Positions 1 through 13,116 of a stretch of 64,000 nucleotides of DNA are shown piece by piece. The DNA is taken from assembly GCA_016508695.1 (NCBI GenBank), contig VNKQ01000013.1:1116001-1180000 (forward strand). Reading direction: 5' to 3'. Origin of the DNA: Hyphodiscus hymeniophilus (Eukaryota > Ascomycota > Leotiomycetes > Helotiales > Hyphodiscaceae). Within the stretch, counting starts at the first letter, position 1; the number at the start of each line of letters is the position of its first letter. A program made the position numbers and the translations under genes. Under the pieces are notes generated by a model that ran no database searches, was not told the DNA's origin, and saw only the letters and a program-made list of their open reading frames with translations.

Positions 1-706
1 TCACCATTATCAGTTCCAAGGTGCGTACAGTATTTGCTATTTCTTCCGTAGCTTACCCTCCCCCTGAAACGTGACTGAGAGTCGGAGATCCTCCTCTACC
101 ATCAGCAATACAGTAACGGCTTTGCTCCTCTCCTCCCCTTTGTAGCTGCTTCAAGCGGACTGTTCAATGCCGATGTGCATGTGTATGTGTGTGCGCCTTC
201 AATCCAAATCTCTTGCGTAGAGACTAAACCGCCCGTGGGCCAATATGATCATGCACTTCTCCTCCCACTCTCCCTAAGCCGAGAAAATCCCCACCCGTAT
301 TCAGGTACCGCCTTGACAATCAACACCAAACCCGACCCCCAACGGATTTAACAACGAATTGAACATCCTGTCCAGATGGCCACAGTCCCTACCGAGTTAT
401 ACTGCATCTGCCAGAGCAAACACCCGTACTGACAAAATCCTCGGTTTATCTCAACACAACGAGGACTGACTGAGTGAGACGACCATTGCTTTGAAACTCG
501 GCCTTCTCCTAATTCGGACAGTTCGAGCGCACACGGCCATCTCTACCACGAAAGTCACAACCGGTCGAATGCTTCGAAGCTACATACTGTCGTCGGATCT
601 TTAGGAATCCGCACTGGGTGGAAGAACACCTCCTGGGTCTTCATGGGGTTGGGCTCGTCTTGCAAGCTCCCAGGATCGCGCCAACGCCTGCACCGATAAC
701 CTCAAA
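1..706. other. upstream region of the Sec7 gene
   Basis: No open frame with coding character was seen here. The stretch is rich in pyrimidine runs, as expected for a fungal promoter and 5' leader of the exchange factor gene that starts at 707. No end of a previous gene was recognised at the left edge. Confidence 0.5.
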
Positions 707-3700
707 ATGCAGTCACAGGAGAACAAGCCCACCTCGCCATCGAAGCGTATAGGGGTCTCACTCAATGTCGATACAGGCTATAAAGGGAAAGGGAAGGGAA
801 AAGAAATATCACCACCGCAAACGCCCACGGCACAAACCTCCCGTGTGAACAAAGCCAATACTCTAGCTGGAGCTCGGGCGCTTAGAGTGCATACTGGCCC
901 AAGGGAGACGTTCTTGGACGACATCACCCCAATTGATCCCTCTCAAAGGAAGCAGAATGATACAGAAAGGGGCAAGGACCATCGGGACTCGCACGATCTT
1001 TCTCTATCTCCTCGGCAAATAACGCGCGATTCGCTCGTCGACCATATGCTCCTATCCCTCGACCAATTCTCCTTCGACGACGAAGCATTCGCTAGGCAGC
1101 CTACTGTGGAGGAGGAAGCATTGTATTCAAACTTTGGAGATGAGGAGTCATATCTACCAAACCAGAACTTCGCAGGGCAGAAAAATGCCCGAGGACCTGG
1201 GCACCAATACTCCTACAGCTCCGACTACGAGAACGCAGACGATTCAAGTCGATACTCTGATAAATTGTCTCGCGGCCGACGCAGCAATAGCAGCTCAAAC
1301 TTTCAGTCGGGATTAGGCAGGATAAACAGTGTTCGAAACGACCCGGCGCCAAATTCGACATTCGCTAGAGGACCGCCAACTCAAATACCTCCGCGAGGCT
1401 TACATTCACGAAGTGGGAAGGGCAGCAAAGGCAGCAGCACAAACAGTTTTGATTTGGGATACGCACAGGTTACAAGCAGCCAGCGTTGGGCGCATGGGTT
1501 GGTAGGAAGAGCCTCAAGTTTTGATTATGGTAGTGATCGCCAATCGAGACAGTCAATCGCAATGAGCCCGCAGATCAATACTGCGGCTGCTACGTTCAAC
1601 TCATACGACTACGATGCTGCTCCTACTCCTACCATTCCGGGTGGACCTCGAAGATTCCGTCCCGCCTCACCGATTATGATTCCTCAACCAGAGACTTCCC
1701 CCGTCGAACAAGCACCCCACAAACTGGAACGCAAGAGAAGCACTAGGTCGTCCAAAAGTGCGTATAAAACGAAGGCTTCCCTTAACTCGTCAGGTGGCCG
1801 GATCGACTACGGTCTCAATGACCGGACTCGTGAACTACCGCCTCTACCAGCGTTTATTAAAGAGCCTTCTGCTCCGGCACCTTTGGTTGGGTATGGAAAA
1901 TCGAAAGATCAGCCTTCCAAGGATCGTCCAGGCTTCTTTAGAAGAGTTTTTGGCTCATCTAGAAACAATAGTGCGACATTTGCAGAGCCGCCACCATCAC
2001 ATGGTTCTAGCACGTCTACTGATACAGCAGATCGGCCAAGCAGCAAGCCCAGCCACCTTGCTACCCAGATCAAGTCACAGCATGCATCTCCTCCCCCTCG
2101 TGAACCCCCACCGCCACCGAAAGAGCATGGGCATATAATCACGAAAAAGCCTTCGTCGTTCTTTCGACGTCGGAAGAAGTCTGTGTCGGAACCCGAAGCG
2201 CCTCCTGTACCCGTTGTTACCCAGCTGCGGATACAGAACGAGAATGACAACTCAGCGCCATTGCCTAGTCCCGTCAGCAGTCTTCGCAAGGTGATGAATC
2301 CCTATCTCAAAAGTCCCGGAAGAAGCCCACTGGATCCTCAGCACCATGTTGATCGCCAAATGAATGGTAGCCCAGAAAATGAAAGGCACGTGAGGGGATT
2401 CTCCGCAGACTATGATCCGGACAAATCTGCTACTATTAGAGCAATCAAACCAGGTTCTAGGGGCACTGGAAATAACGTCCCTGCGACTTACATCCCCAAG
2501 CAGCAATCTTTAGCCCCTCCAACAAGTCCTGGTCTTTCAAGTGGTCTATTCGGACAATCGGGAGAAGAGCGAGATGGCACTTTCCTCCAGGATAACAGTG
2601 ACAATGATCCGGATGCACATAGCAATTCTTCAACACCCGCACTATCGAGAGACCAATCGGGAACGGCCTGGCTTGGCAGCCCTACCATTCCTTCATCGCC
2701 CGCCGTAGCAAGAGACATGGCACTTGTGGCAGAATATGAGAGGGTTCACTCGAGGCGATCTCCAACCCCAGGCAAATTAGACCTCACGAGAGCTTCACCA
2801 ATTGTAGATTCACCACAGAGTACAACAGACCCAAAGTCCGGCCAGGTCAAGTCGACAAGCAGTGGAAATGAAGAGTGGGTTATGCTTACACCAACGAAAT
2901 CTCCAACTCAACTGGAGATGGACAATCGTATGTGGCTGGAGCCTTCGTCGTCGGATGAGAATATGGCCCCATCTCACCTAGCGTTGCCGAAAAAAGCCCC
3001 AGGTGCTTCTGCAAGGACCTCTGGCTCAACCGATACTGTGTATAAATCGGCCACGAGCTTGCCAATACTCCAGATAGACGACGAAGATGAGGCGGAACCT
3101 TCTGGCCGTCGGATGATGTCTGCCGTTGAAGCGATCAACTCACTTGATGAGCTGGCACAGAACGATGAAACGCCCGTGGAGGGCGACCGAGAAAGAGCTC
3201 AGAAGATCTACGATGGGAATGAGGATTTCATTCAGAAGGAAAAAGCCGCTACTTGGATGGGAGAAGAAGGTCCAGCACGTTCAAGAACCTTGGTTGCATA
3301 CATGGAGCTCTACGACTTCTGCAATCTGAATATCCTAGCCGCTCTCCGCAATATGTGCGGTAGGCTAGTGCTCAAAGCCGAGAGTCAGCAAGTTGATAGA
3401 ATCCTGGATGCGTTTGCCAAACGATGGTGTCAATGCAATCCTAATCATGGGTTTAAAGCAACTGGTGAGTCGTCCGAGAGTTATCTAATTTTCAGAAATC
3501 TAACGAATACAGATGTGGTACACACCATATGTTACTCGATTCTCCTACTAAACACTGATCTCCATCTTGCCGATATCGACCAAAAGATGACCCGCAGTCA
3601 ATTCGTCAAGAACACGATGCCTACAGTCCGAAGCAGTGCCGCCAAGGCTGCACCTAATGCTTTCGAGCCAAACAGACCTACTGTGCTACCCGGGAAGAGT

Positions 3701-5534
3701 CAAACTTTTGGCCAGGATGCTAACCAGTCCAAATCCTTGCAGCCGGAAAGGTCTTCACTTGAGAATGAGAGACCTTCATGGAGGTCATCATTCAAGCCTC
3801 CCGCACGAATCGATACCGAAAGCGTTTCTGCCCCAACACCTTTGGATTACGACACGCCCATGGACGATTGTGGGCCTTTGGTGAAGGCTCCATTCCACGG
3901 CACTCTGCGCACTTGGGAGGTTCAGGTTGAGATTGTTTTGAAGGATTTCTACAACTCCATCCGCGGTGAACGACTTCCACTCTTCGGCGCGCCCGCCGAA
4001 AAGCCGCAGTTGCAAGGAGCTTCATCGAATAGTTTGTCTGTATTCGCGAATGGCGTGCTAAGACGCAGTCCCAGTGTGTTGAGCAAAGCCCCCTCGGAGT
4101 CTCAATCCTATGTGAGAGGTCGGACTGCAGAGACGTTGCGTGTGGGCAACGGTAAATTCGGCAACAAAAACCGTTCGCGCCCTCGACTGTACCCCAACTC
4201 TGGAATGGGATCGAGTCGAACAAGTCTTGATGACCAGTCTTCAATGTGGAGTCCGTCAGTCTCCTCGAGCACCTGGAGTAAGTACTCTCTTGGGAAAACG
4301 CAGACTTCGATGTCGGTTGACTCTTTGGGGTCGACCTGGCCCCAAGGCGACTACCAACAGTCCATCGGATTCGCAAATGCTTTAAGCCAAGCCATCATCC
4401 GGGAAGAGACGACCGGTAGCACAGGTAGTGGTGGCAGTGATGAACTTCGTGTAGCTCCTCTTCTCGAAGACGAGTCGCTCGAATTGGCAGGTGCGCCATG
4501 GGCTAAGGAAGGAATTTTGAAGCACAAGCATCATCTTGAATCTCTCGACAAGAAAGCCAAGGATCGTAATTGGAACGAGGTCTTTGCTGTCATTGAGAAA
4601 GGCTACATGAGCTTGTTCTCATTCTCGACCAAGAGCATGCGCAACAAATCCAAAGGCAAGGCTACTAAGGGTGTCGTGGGTGGAGGGAACTGGCAGGAGA
4701 ATGCGGAGAGTCTGGGTTCATTCTTACTTCGCCAGACGATCGCCAGTGCTCTACCCTCTCCCGGATACTCTAAGGCGCGCCCACATGTTTGGGCTCTTTC
4801 TCTTCCGACTGGGGCTGTTCACCTTTTCCAGGTAGGTACTCCAGAAATTGTGAAAGAGTTTGTTTCAACGGCGAACTACTGGAGTGCAAGACTTTCAAAT
4901 CATCCTCTCGTTGGTGGTATCAGCAATATCGAGTACGGATGGTCAGATGATATTGTCAATAACTCATTGGTGACTGCTATCAACGAATCGACAACTAGCA
5001 GACCCTCGACCGGCGGCGCGAGACCAAGCATGCATAGCTCATTACGATCCAGTCTCGACCAAGGATACAGCAGTGGAAGCATGCGATCACGGCTGCCTGG
5101 TGACAGAGTTGCTATTTCAGACTGGGCACCGCCAACGCAAAGCATGCGAGCAAGTAACTTGTTGGAGCCGGATCAGCTCAAGACATTGCTCACATATGTG
5201 ACTGGCATTGAGGGAGAACTACAGAGGCACAATCAGCTACGCAGTCCGATGCTTCTTGCTGTGAGTATTTACCTTTTCATTGTTTATAAGGGCTCTAGCT
5301 AATATAATGCAGTTCACTCCACGCCACCTCAACTCCCAAAAAGCTATGGCAAACTGGGAAAAGAAATCTTCTTACCTACTTCGCGAAATTGTGAAGTTCA
5401 GAACATATATCGATTGCCTGCAAGCGGCGGAATTAGGCAAACAACGCATATATTCCGAAAGAGCTGCTCGAAAAGCTGAACTCGAAGATGAGGCCAATGA
5501 TGAGTACGGGGACGATACTCTGAGACCCGAGTAG
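707..5534 (+). CDS. Sec7- and PH-domain Arf guanine nucleotide exchange factor (Syt1-like)
   Basis: Predicted GTP/GDP exchange factor for Arf-type GTPases in Golgi/endosome traffic. Model: 707-3464, 3513-5260, 5313-5534; 1575 residues. The first ~770 residues are Ser/Pro-rich and look disordered. A Sec7 domain lies at about 790-970: its C-terminal half is clear, with the HTICYSILLLNTDLHLADI stretch and the KMTRSQFVKNT motif that follow the Arf-binding groove. A PH-like domain (about 1245-1400) begins at GAPWAKEGILKHK and is followed by a helical tail. The 3465-3512 intron is 48 nt long, has a TCTAAC branch point and contains no stop; removing it restores the usual ..TDVVHTICYS.. sequence. The second intron (5261-5312) is supported by the continued frame to 5534. 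Length and order resemble yeast Syt1-type proteins. Function is inferred from the domains; specificity for a given Arf is not readable. Confidence 0.88.
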
Positions 5535-6646
5535 TCCCATTTCCCGCTAGTTGCTATGAGTTGAATGATCGGGTTCTTTCTTTTGTCTAATAGATCATGG
5601 GAGGGATGATATTGGTGGCTTGACGAGTTTATGTTTATACGGATTACGCTTCTGCCTTCACGCCTTTTTATCGGTCATTTCAGAAGCGGCGCCACATACA
5701 CGGAGGCGTTCATGTTCACGATACCTACAGTGGGGCTTGGTTCGCTTTACTTTGGTTGGATCGGATTGGAGTGACTTTTTCTGGCGTTAGCTTTGCATCA
5801 AAATACCCAGCTCCCATGCATTCTCTTCTGTCGGGATGGCTTGGATTCATGGAAAGGGCAGGATTCCTTTGCTATATACGAATTGGTGATGACGTTGGCA
5901 TAGGACGAGTTCGCTTTTATCAGATGGCTAAGTTCACTTACAGCGCGGCCATACCTGTACACTCTATGTAATATTCTATTAACACCCGTTGTGCATTTGC
6001 CCAACACTGCCTCTATGCCACAACGACGTTAACTAGTTCTTGAGGATTGCTATTGTGAGTTCGGAATGTGTTGATATAGAGAGTCAAGCATTTTTCTGCA
6101 ATATTGCTCATAAGTGGAGTGACCCTTCTGATTGAACTCACATGGCACGTCACATACGATAAGGTCACGTTCCGGCCTCGGGTGGAGACAGCCGCATGAT
6201 CTACAGTAGGTACGGAGTACAGAGCCCCGTGCAGGAAGCTTGTACTTACGGGCTGCTTTTGCTTCCTTTTAGGCTATTGCAAACTGGACTTCCATGACAC
6301 CTGACAATGTTGTCAAATAACCACTAAGTATTGTAATTCTATTTTGATAATCAATCTAATCAGAGAGTAGGTCAAAACTCATTCTGCTGTTATCCGTTAA
6401 GCATTTTCCATATGACGCAAAAAAGGTTCACTACTACAATAGTGAGGATAGTCGTTGTTTAATAGCGATGTGCCCTGAACGCACAGACTTTCAGGACCAG
6501 GCTCGTAACGTTGCACCAACCCCGGACAGCCTACATCTTCTTATCCGACATATTTTTTTGGATTCCACAGGAAATATAACTAGAAGTCATGTCTCTCGTC
6601 GTGGTGTTACCACTGAACTCGTTGCGAATTTGCAACGGCCGATACC
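5535..6646. other. intergenic, 3' flank of Sec7 gene and promoter of GH20 gene
   Basis: Only short frames without coding character are present. The part next to 6647 is moderately AT-rich. No RNA gene or repeat was recognised. Confidence 0.5.
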
Positions 6647-8926
6647 ATGGCTTCAATATGGGGGATCTCGGGGTTACTGCTTAGTCTATTTCCACTTGGT
6701 ATGAAACGCTGCTTGGTGTAATGCGGATTCAACCTGGAATCTACTAACCTCAAAGCATCTTCACAGTTAGCTCCTACCTGGTTGGCATTCCTACCGTACC
6801 GTTTAATGCGTCAATCCCAGCGAGGAGTTACTCGCTCAGGAATCTGGACGCCATCATCGTGGACGCTCGATATGCAACCGCAGTTGACAAGAATGGGTTG
6901 ACCTTGATCCCGCCCACGCTTTTGAGCTTTGCAGAGACCTTTTCTACTGATCTGGCGGGCATTGGAGTCCACGTTCCATTGATCCTGGGGCTGGAAGCCA
7001 CTGGACACTCGATATTTCTGACCCTTGCCGCCAATTCAAATGAGTTTCTAGACGCTGCAGGTCGTCCTACGTCGGAGGGTTACTTGCTCAAGGTGACCAC
7101 TTCAGGCGTAACAGTTGCCGGAGCAAGCCCATTGGGAACCTGGTGGGGCACCCGAACAGTTCTTCAGCAGGCGGTGCTTGGCGGCCTCCAAATCCCTGTT
7201 GGAGAAGGTATCGATGCTGCTGCTTGGGGAGAGAGGGGAATGATGGTCAGTGGCATTGTCCTTTCTCTGACTTCTGCATTATATGTCAGATACTGACACG
7301 ATGGCTTAGCTCGACGTGGGACGCCATTACTATCCACCGGATTTCCTAGTTGACATGTGCACGTACATGTCATACTTCAAGCAGAATGTCTTCCACTTGC
7401 ACCTCAGTGATCATGTGTGGAATCCCGCCAACCTGGGTTCACACGAGCTGGCACTTGAACTCTACGCTGGATTCCGCCCAGCGTCGAATGATCCGTCCAT
7501 CGCAGGCCTGGCCCGCCCCTCCAACGAGACCTACACTCCATCTGTATTTGACAACCTGCAACGCCAGTGTGCAGCTCGTGGTGTGACGATAATTCCGGAG
7601 CTGGAATCACCTGGTCATTCCATTGCCACAACTGATTGGAAGCCGGAGCTTGCGCTTGCAGACTTCAGTATGCTCAACATCAGCTACCCCGAGACAATCC
7701 CAACAGTTCAAGCGTATTGGAAAGCGCTTCTTCCCGGCTTTCACTCTAAGATTGTACATATCGGTGCAGATGAGTACGCCAGCAACCTCGTTGATGAGTA
7801 CACGCGTTTCGTCAACACCATGAGCTCTTACATCCAGGAAATATCTGGCAAAGCGACCCGTATTTGGGGCACTTTTCCGCCTGTTAACAATGCCACTAAT
7901 GTAGAGACAACAGTCTCAATCCAGCAGTGGGAACTCGACCAAGACAACGGTTTGTTTGATTTCGTGGACCGGGGTTACCATGTTATCAACTCGGACGACT
8001 ATTTCTACCTGGATCTGAAATACTCCGATTCGTATCCGTCAGCGGTCGACCTTGGGCGCGTCTTTTCCGGCGCACCGGATGGAGGACCTTATGCGCCCAA
8101 CATCTTCGACCACTCAAACGCCACCAATAACCCGTCTCGCGACAACCCGTACGTTCTCGGCCAGCTGTGTGTGGTGTGGAACGATTGGGGTCCGAATGCC
8201 AGCACGTACAACGAAGCATACTGGATGATCCGTGACGGGCTTCCCGCGCTTGGAGACAAGCAATGGGGCGGCGAACTCACTCTGTCCGAATACGATTCTG
8301 TTTTCACTGCGCTGCAGGCTTCAGTCCCGGCTCAGAACCTGGATCGGCGCATCCCCTCCAAATCATCCACCATTCTCTCCTACACCTTCGGTGAAAGTCT
8401 CCTATCCTTCCTACCCGCCGTACATGACACCTCCGGAAACAACTACAACGGAGACCTCGTTGGTGGAGCCAAGGTCCAGCATAGTACGTTATACCTCAAC
8501 GGAGAGGGCTACCTACAGACACCGCTGGGCAGCAAAGGCCGCAACTACACGCTCTCCTTCTCCGTCATGTCGACGACTTCAAAGATAGGTGGTACTCTGT
8601 TCTCGGGGCCCGACTCCACTTTCCTCAACGGCAACGGTACATCTCCCTACCTCATGCTTGTATCCGGCAACATCGCATACCCCGTAAACCTGGCGCTGCC
8701 CCTCAACAAATGGGCCGACGTCACGCTCCAAGGAGTTGGGCCGCAGACCTTCATCTCCGTTGCTGTCGCGGGAGCCAAACCCCAGACGCAGGAGGTCACC
8801 ATCAATATGGGGATCTGGGGTGGTGGCATGCAAGAGGGACCCATGGCGATCGAGGCACCGTTGCAGAGGATCGGTGAGGGGTTTGTGGGACAAATGAAGG
8901 ACATCTCTCTCACGAGTGAGGTGTAG
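6647..8926 (+). CDS. secreted GH20 family beta-N-acetylhexosaminidase
   Basis: Exo-acting glycosidase expected to release N-acetylglucosamine (or GalNAc) from chitin oligomers or glycans outside the cell. Model: 6647-6698, 6767-7245, 7310-8926; 715 residues. Exon 1 plus the first codons of exon 2 give a clean signal peptide (MASIWGISGLLLSLFPLVSS). The N-terminal part (to about 175) matches the GH20 non-catalytic alpha/beta domain. The TIM barrel begins at LDVGRHYYPPDFLVDMC and holds LHLSDH and HIGADEY; the Asp-Glu pair near residue 331 fits the GH20 substrate-assisted catalytic pair. Several Asn-X-Ser/Thr sites are present. After about residue 530 there is a beta-rich, LamG-like tail, consistent with carbohydrate binding. 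The introns (68 and 64 nt) have GT-AG borders and CTGAC/CTAAC branch points. A C2H2/Zn2Cys6 regulator lies 1.1 kb downstream on the same strand; a regulatory link is only a possibility. Confidence 0.88.
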
Positions 8927-10000
8927 AGATCTTGCCTAAGAGGCTTTAGCTAGGGTGTCGTGCTACGACTAGGATAGCATTTGAAGAAAAGGCCAATGAG
9001 CAAATGAAGAACTTAACAAATCTTTGATAAATTCAATCGCACAAGGTCTTTCCGACACGTGAAACTAGTTCCTCATAGCCTTGTTCGTATAAAACCCAGC
9101 TAGAAGATATGCTAAGTAGTCTGCTGCGATACGACTTGACGCAAATGAGTTGACGCGGGAGATATGCCGGAAAGGGAGTATCGAGTTCAAAGACGTAGTA
9201 GACCTGAACGTAATTTGTGGTCAAAAAGTGCAGCCAAGTTTACACAACTTCATCAAGTATTTTTGTAATAGTTGCTCGGTTTTTGGGAGGGGAAAATATG
9301 ATATAAGATCAGCTGGACAAGCGAGCAAGCACAAATCAAAAGAATGGAGGCCTCCCCATATCCGACCGTGCGAAAAGAAGGGCTTCACTGGTTCCTGCAC
9401 ACGGGAAAAAAGGGGGGAGAACGTCGGAACTTCCCTGATGTTGATCAAATCCTTGATTACTGTCTCCAGTGCTTCACAGAATTACCTATGTATGCGCTCA
9501 AGTAAGGCGGGAGAGAGTACTCACTGAAGTAACCTCCTTTCCATTAATCACGACCGCGAAATGTGCCAGTAGATGCACAGTCGAATCAAACTATAGATCC
9601 TACCACTGTTAAGAAAGATGGGATTCTCGGTTGAGGGAGGGTAAGGTTGATGATGGAAGCAAGTTGGCCAAAGTTCTGCCCAGAAGCCAACTGGTGACAG
9701 ATTTTGAGAGATCCGATGTTGAGCCGTGTCTATCTATGCCGAACGGGAGACGTTGAGCATTTGTTTACTAGTCGGGTGTGTGGTACTGTAATTCCGAGCT
9801 CGCAAATGTCATTTTTGTGAAAACCTGGGCTGGTTGTGTCAGTGTTTATCTAGTATGTAGTCTCTCTAGTAAATATGTTTGGCGAGATTGGTCAGCACCT
9901 GCTTTTACGGTATTCCCGCGAAATAGAAGCATCGAAGAAAGATCAAAACTCCGTACACTCTATCCGGAAATATTGAACGAAGCAATATTGAATCAACTAG
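8927..10000. other. intergenic region
   Basis: Short frames only. The stretch 9000-9500 is AT-rich with no recognisable gene; the part before 10001 presumably holds the promoter of the regulator gene. Confidence 0.45.
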
Positions 10001-11626
10001 ATGTATACTATGGAAAACGGAAAACCCTTCGTTTGCACTCGCTGCAGCAAATCCTTTGAGAAGGGTAAGTAAGCAACCTCCTCCAAGTCCCAAGAGCCGG
10101 AACTGACCAGATGAAGAGTCGACATGTAAGAGACATGGCTATTATTGCTCTTCAAGACAGGCCAGCTTGAGGGTGTCTCGGAAACGGTCTTGTTATGCCT
10201 GCACGAAGGCGAAGATCCGATGCGATTCCAAGCAGCCACAGTGCTCAACATGCGCATCGAAACGCATCACGTGTCAATATTCGGAGGCTGCCTTGAAGAG
10301 CAATACCCCCAACTCATCATCAACCGACCCCTCATCACCTGCCACAGCAGAAGGTGTATCCCAGCTGGACACCTTTGAGCTGGCGAGTGAGGCCGTTACG
10401 ACATCATCAACTACCGATTTACTTTCAGCCCCATCTTTTGCAGAAGCTTCTGACCTATTCGGGACCAGTCCTTCGCTGGTGGACGCTGAAGGGAGTTATG
10501 GACTTGTGGGGCTTCAAAGAACACAGAATCCGTTCGAATGGAGTTCGGACCAAAACATGGGCTTCCTCACTTCACTGGGAGGGAACTTCCAGTTCCCGCA
10601 ACAGATGATTCGACAAGGTGTCCCCGGATCTTTGCACGACCTTTCATATCCATCGATCCCGTCGTCTATATCCAGTTATAATACATGCCGGTCGCTTGAA
10701 CCCAGAGCGCCACGGCCAGGCGCTAAGATGAGTGCTCTGTTCCTGACGCGGATCCTTGGCTCCTATCCAGCGATGATGCTGCGCAAGGAAACGTTCCCTC
10801 CTTTCATCCACGCGCACTGTGAGTCCGGCCACGGCGGCTGTGGCTTTCTCCCGGAGTCATTGGTGAATTGCATGAGTATCGCGCAGATGTTTGTCAAGCG
10901 GAGCACAGAAACGAGCAAGTTCATGTGGAGGACAGTCAGGATGGAACAGGAGAGACTATGGGCCGAGGTAGAAAGGTAGATCTGTACACTGATTGGTTTT
11001 GGGTGCTGATTTCTGTCTAGTGCGAACACTTCAACGAGTGGGAACTTCTTGCATCAATGCAAGCACTCATGGTCTACACGCTGATGCGAATGGTGGAAGG
11101 GCCCACAGAACACAATGACTTCGACATTGCCTTATTGATGACGTATAACATAGTATGCGCCACGCTTGCCGATAGAGTAGGCGGAGATGAGACGAAAGAA
11201 GCACCCAGCGGGGACGAGCAGAACTGGAAGGAATGGGCGTTCCACGAATCTCGACGACGGTTTGTACCCCATCCCGAGGGAAAGCAAGAACTAACTAACA
11301 GGAGATGAAGTCTCATAACGCTTGCACGGATCCTCAACATGCTTGTCGACTTTGGAAATGTGAGCCCCGCCTATTCCGGATTCGCGTTCTTCCCATTGCC
11401 CGCCAGGAGGGTGCTGTGGGAAGCACCGAACGCCACAGCTTGGAGAACGGAGTTTGTGGAGGGCTTGAGACTGCGAGAGTTGTATGGGCTGGCGACTGAT
11501 GGACGGCTGATGCGGGTACACTGTGAGTTCGGTAAGGTGAATGCAACTCCTACGAACTGGGAAGAGTGGTGTGCGGGGATGGACTCATTCGGCTCTCTGG
11601 TTATGATTGCCGGTTCGCTCTTGTAG
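10001..11626 (+). CDS. transcription factor with C2H2-like finger and Zn2Cys6 cluster
   Basis: Predicted nuclear DNA-binding regulator. Model: 10001-10064, 10111-10967, 11021-11259, 11311-11626; 491 residues (488 if the second in-frame ATG at 10010 is used). Residues ~10-35 form a C2H2-like finger (FVCTRCSKSFEK...CKRHGYYC), directly followed by a fungal binuclear cluster with spacing CX2CX6CX6CX2CX6C (CYACTKAKIRC ... CSTCASKRITC). The 46-nt first intron interrupts the C2H2 finger. The middle is Ser/Thr-rich and the C-terminal half is helical, as in other fungal C2H2+Zn2Cys6 regulators. The intron at 11260 has a GTTTGT donor and a CTAAC branch point; joining 11259 to 11311 restores ..RRRLITLARILNMLV... 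This combined architecture is common in regulators of secondary metabolism and carbohydrate use. The target genes are unknown; the upstream GH20 gene is the nearest candidate. Confidence 0.85.
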
Positions 11627-13116
11627 AAAGCTAGAGTTTGACGAATAGCACGGCACGATGTCGCTCATTTTCGCTCCATTCGAACGCGGACCTATTATCT
11701 CAGCTTTTCTGAAGAGCATATTGTGTGATTGAAGGTTGGTCGTGAAACTTTGACTATTGGCCAAGGACTGTCCATTTCATTTCTTGTAATTTCGTCACAG
11801 AGACGTGACCATCCAACATACCAAATATCAACAAAGTGCGGAAGAAATACCAAGACACAGGTACGCATAGTCCTTGAACGACAAGATAGAAGTTGAGTAG
11901 CCCCGCCTTCGCAGCGCAAAGTCGCCGTCAGCCTCTTCCGGCTACCAACAGCAAAGACTTCTCTATGAGCTGCAAGACGCACTGAACAGCAGATTATATT
12001 GAAAAGAGATGGCATTATATATTGTAGCAGCAGGACCTCAACCAGTTACCCGTGTGACGGGGTCACGTTGCATCCAAAGTCAAGACCAGCCCGGCCAAGA
12101 GATGTGTAGAAACAGAAAATAGAAAACAGACTTGGAGATACAGTCAGACCAAGGATTGTTTCCCCTCCGACGAATGGCGAAACCCTTTAAAGGCGGGAGA
12201 CTGTCGAAGGTGATCACGGCGTTGTCAAACATGAACAATGAGGCAGTGTTCATCTCCCTAGCATCTCAACCTAGCAATTAGCAAACTCCCCACTACCGGG
12301 TAGGGACTAGGTAAGGAGACGGGAGTTTTCGCCTACCTGGGCAGATCTTTGGTGGCGGTCGCAGATGGTGTTTCGTGAAAAGAGGCGTCTTGACCCAATG
12401 TGGAGGGAGATCCGGATTCCAAAGCTCACGCGAGCGATTCACAAGGGATGAACTGTCCCCGGCTTCCATGGCATTTCGTGACAGAAGAGGCACCGCGGAG
12501 CACCAGGAGCATTTGGGATGGGAAGATCATCAAATTGACCGTGTTTCTAAAAATAGAATATCCTACAAACTGATACAGTACACCAAGAATATTTTGCTTT
12601 CATTAGTGGCCATGGGGGTCTCAATTGCATCTTTGTGCTCCATGTCTGATCCAGTGAGATCCCATCGGTGGCGATGATGGAATGAATATCGCTATTGACA
12701 CCCGAACACCCGAACACCCTCCAAAACCCAAAGTCCTGAACTAGTCATCGAAACGTCTTTGCAGTGTTTAACCGGCTTCGTAGGAATTTCTGTCTGGAAG
12801 GATACATCAAGTTACTGAAAGCTCATGAATCCTTAATACATGGTGAGAGAATGCGCTGTATTCCTCAGCCACGAAGGAGATGCTAGGCCATCTCCGTATC
12901 CACCATATGACGCAGATCCGTTCTGGCTTTGAATCGATGGAAAGGCAGGTTGTGGGATAGCCGTGTACGATCTTAGGTTCAACTCGTGTCGTTGTAGCGA
13001 TCATATGAGTCCTTAGCCCAGTTGACCTGTGAACTCGTAAAGCCCCATTCTTTTGACGTAGAATTCTCCACTGGCCCATCCATAATGTTGAATATTTGCC
13101 AAAAAAACATCTTTCC
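11627..13116. other. intergenic region
   Basis: No supported gene. Minus-strand frames at 11695-12015 and 12807-13325 lack coding character or overlap the end of the next gene. A small direct duplication of CCCGAACAC occurs near 12702-12720. Confidence 0.45.

Noticed and set aside
3792..4376. 194-codon minus-strand frame inside the Sec7 gene
   Set aside because: Antisense shadow of a confirmed coding region; no domain, no splice structure.
11695..12015. 106-codon minus-strand frame downstream of the regulator
   Set aside because: No domain signal and atypical composition for a protein.
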